From: a virus
Strand: one strand, 5' to 3'
Virus record (IMG/VR): IMGVR_UViG_3300031857_001442
Coordinates: 1 to 23,299 of that record
DNA length: 23,299 bases
Shown: piece by piece, positions 23,068 through 23,299 of the stretch
Layout of the letters: each line of letters begins with the position of its first letter
Numbering within the stretch: the stretch's first letter is position 1
Notes under the pieces: model-generated
Database searches by the model: none
Seen by the model: only the letters and a program-made list of their open reading frames with translations
Told to the model about the DNA's origin: nothing
Program-made: the position numbers and the translations under genes

Positions 23068-23097
23068 TTGACTAAATAGCATTTTTTGTGTTATACT
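23068..23097 (+). promoter_or_regulatory. rightward promoter with -35 and extended -10 boxes
   Basis: TTGACT at 23068-23073, an 18-base spacer and TATACT at 23092-23097, with TGT directly before the -10 box. This is the best match to a vegetative promoter in the window, and the only one with a good -35. Expected transcription start is near 23104, inside a dyad. Confidence 0.75.
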
Positions 23098-23098
23098 A

Positions 23099-23130
23099 GG
23101 TGCATAGCACCGTTAAAATGGTGCTATTGC
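23099..23130 (+). repeat. overlapping dyads around the rightward transcription start
   Basis: GGTGC-ATA-GCACC (23099-23111) is a perfect 5-bp dyad at the expected start of transcription. The same right arm also pairs with a second copy: ATAGCACC (23104-23111) and GGTGCTAT (23120-23127) around an 8-base loop. So the two hairpins or operators share an arm. They are consistent with an operator, or with a leader hairpin just before the ribosome site, and not with a terminator, because no T-run follows. Confidence 0.6.
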
Positions 23131-23136
23131 GTTTCT

Positions 23137-23143
23137 AAGGAGG
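23137..23143 (+). promoter_or_regulatory. strong Shine-Dalgarno that fixes a TTG start
   Basis: AAGGAGG followed by seven bases and then TTG at 23151. The site is a perfect match to the ribosomal anti-Shine-Dalgarno, which supports TTG over the downstream ATG at 23190. Confidence 0.8.
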
Positions 23144-23150
23144 AAAAAAC

Positions 23151-23299
23151 TTGAGAGACAGAAAAATACTATCGGGGGTTCTTGCAACTATGTTTGGAAT
23201 TGTAACACTTTTAGGTGCTATTCCAAATGCCGCTGCCAAGAATAACTTGTCTTATAAAACTAACGAACCAGCAGTCGCTGCCGCCCACAAGGCGGCTCA
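23151..23299 (+). CDS. exported protein of unknown function, C-terminus beyond the window
   Basis: Only the first 49 codons are present. The protein begins with a classical signal peptide: a positive start (RDRK), a hydrophobic stretch (ILSGVLATMFGIVTLLGAI, residues 6-24) and an AAA site giving likely cleavage after Ala29. The mature part begins KNNLSYKTNEPAVAAAHKAA, an Ala/Lys-rich segment. The TTG start has a perfect ribosome site. It is divergent from the virion genes and has its own regulated-looking promoter. It could be a phage lysin or other cell-envelope protein, or a host gene if the phage is integrated and this is its border. The visible part does not decide. Confidence 0.7.
   Translation, partial: MRDRKILSGVLATMFGIVTLLGAIPNAAAKNNLSYKTNEPAVAAAHKAA

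Noticed and set aside
1-23299. tRNA genes, CRISPR arrays, insertion sequences, integrase and attachment sites
   Set aside because: None could be seen on either strand.

Overview
This window is part of a tailed double-stranded DNA phage genome: a late (virion) gene cluster of 20 genes read leftward on the minus strand, plus the start of one rightward gene at the right edge. A tape measure protein with a tail tube protein and no contractile sheath suggests a siphovirus. The DNA is AT-rich. Several genes appear to be translated from leaderless or nearly leaderless messages, and the small gene next to the portal and the layout of the protease resemble actinophages as I remember them. A low-GC actinobacterial host (for example the freshwater acI group) is therefore plausible but not proven. 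The fibre modules resemble those of aquatic phages (cyanophage and pelagic-type virion proteins).

Layout in the direction of transcription, right to left. (1) 23039-18066: seven small to medium proteins, mostly fibre or baseplate-like. They share interchangeable modules, and one has an Mtd-type N-terminal domain. (2) 17899-15869: a complete monomeric class II (B12-dependent) ribonucleotide reductase, oddly placed inside the virion cluster. (3) 15841-12266: a 1191-residue protein with three LamG/ConA-like regions. (4) 12247-7793: a small conserved protein, the portal, a prohead protease carrying a nested scaffold gene, and the HK97-fold major capsid protein. (5) 7708-4705: five tightly coupled head-tail connector and neck genes. 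(6) 4634-3993: the tail tube protein. (7) 3920-2809: two paralogous tail assembly chaperones, one long and one short. (8) 2789 to the left edge: the tape measure protein, which runs off the window. No terminase gene lies within the window.

Regulation is the most striking part. Eleven intergenic gaps on the minus strand carry the same compact promoter, TGN directly followed by TATAAT, TATACT or TAAAAT, with no recognisable -35 box. The divergent plus-strand gene has the same motif with a good -35 box. Five of the genes behind these promoters lack a Shine-Dalgarno sequence and start 7-9 nt after the -10 box. The others have strong Shine-Dalgarno sites. The only two clear hairpin terminators follow the capsid and tail tube genes, the two most abundant virion proteins. 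Other notable points are an in-frame internal ribosome binding site that should yield a free 182-residue scaffold from the protease gene, and a duplicated chaperone pair that may replace the usual programmed frameshift.

At the right edge a divergent control region (23040-23150) with overlapping dyads drives a TTG-started gene for an exported protein, of which only the first 49 codons are visible. There is no gene-free stretch longer than 300 bases. I saw no tRNA, CRISPR array, insertion sequence or attachment site.
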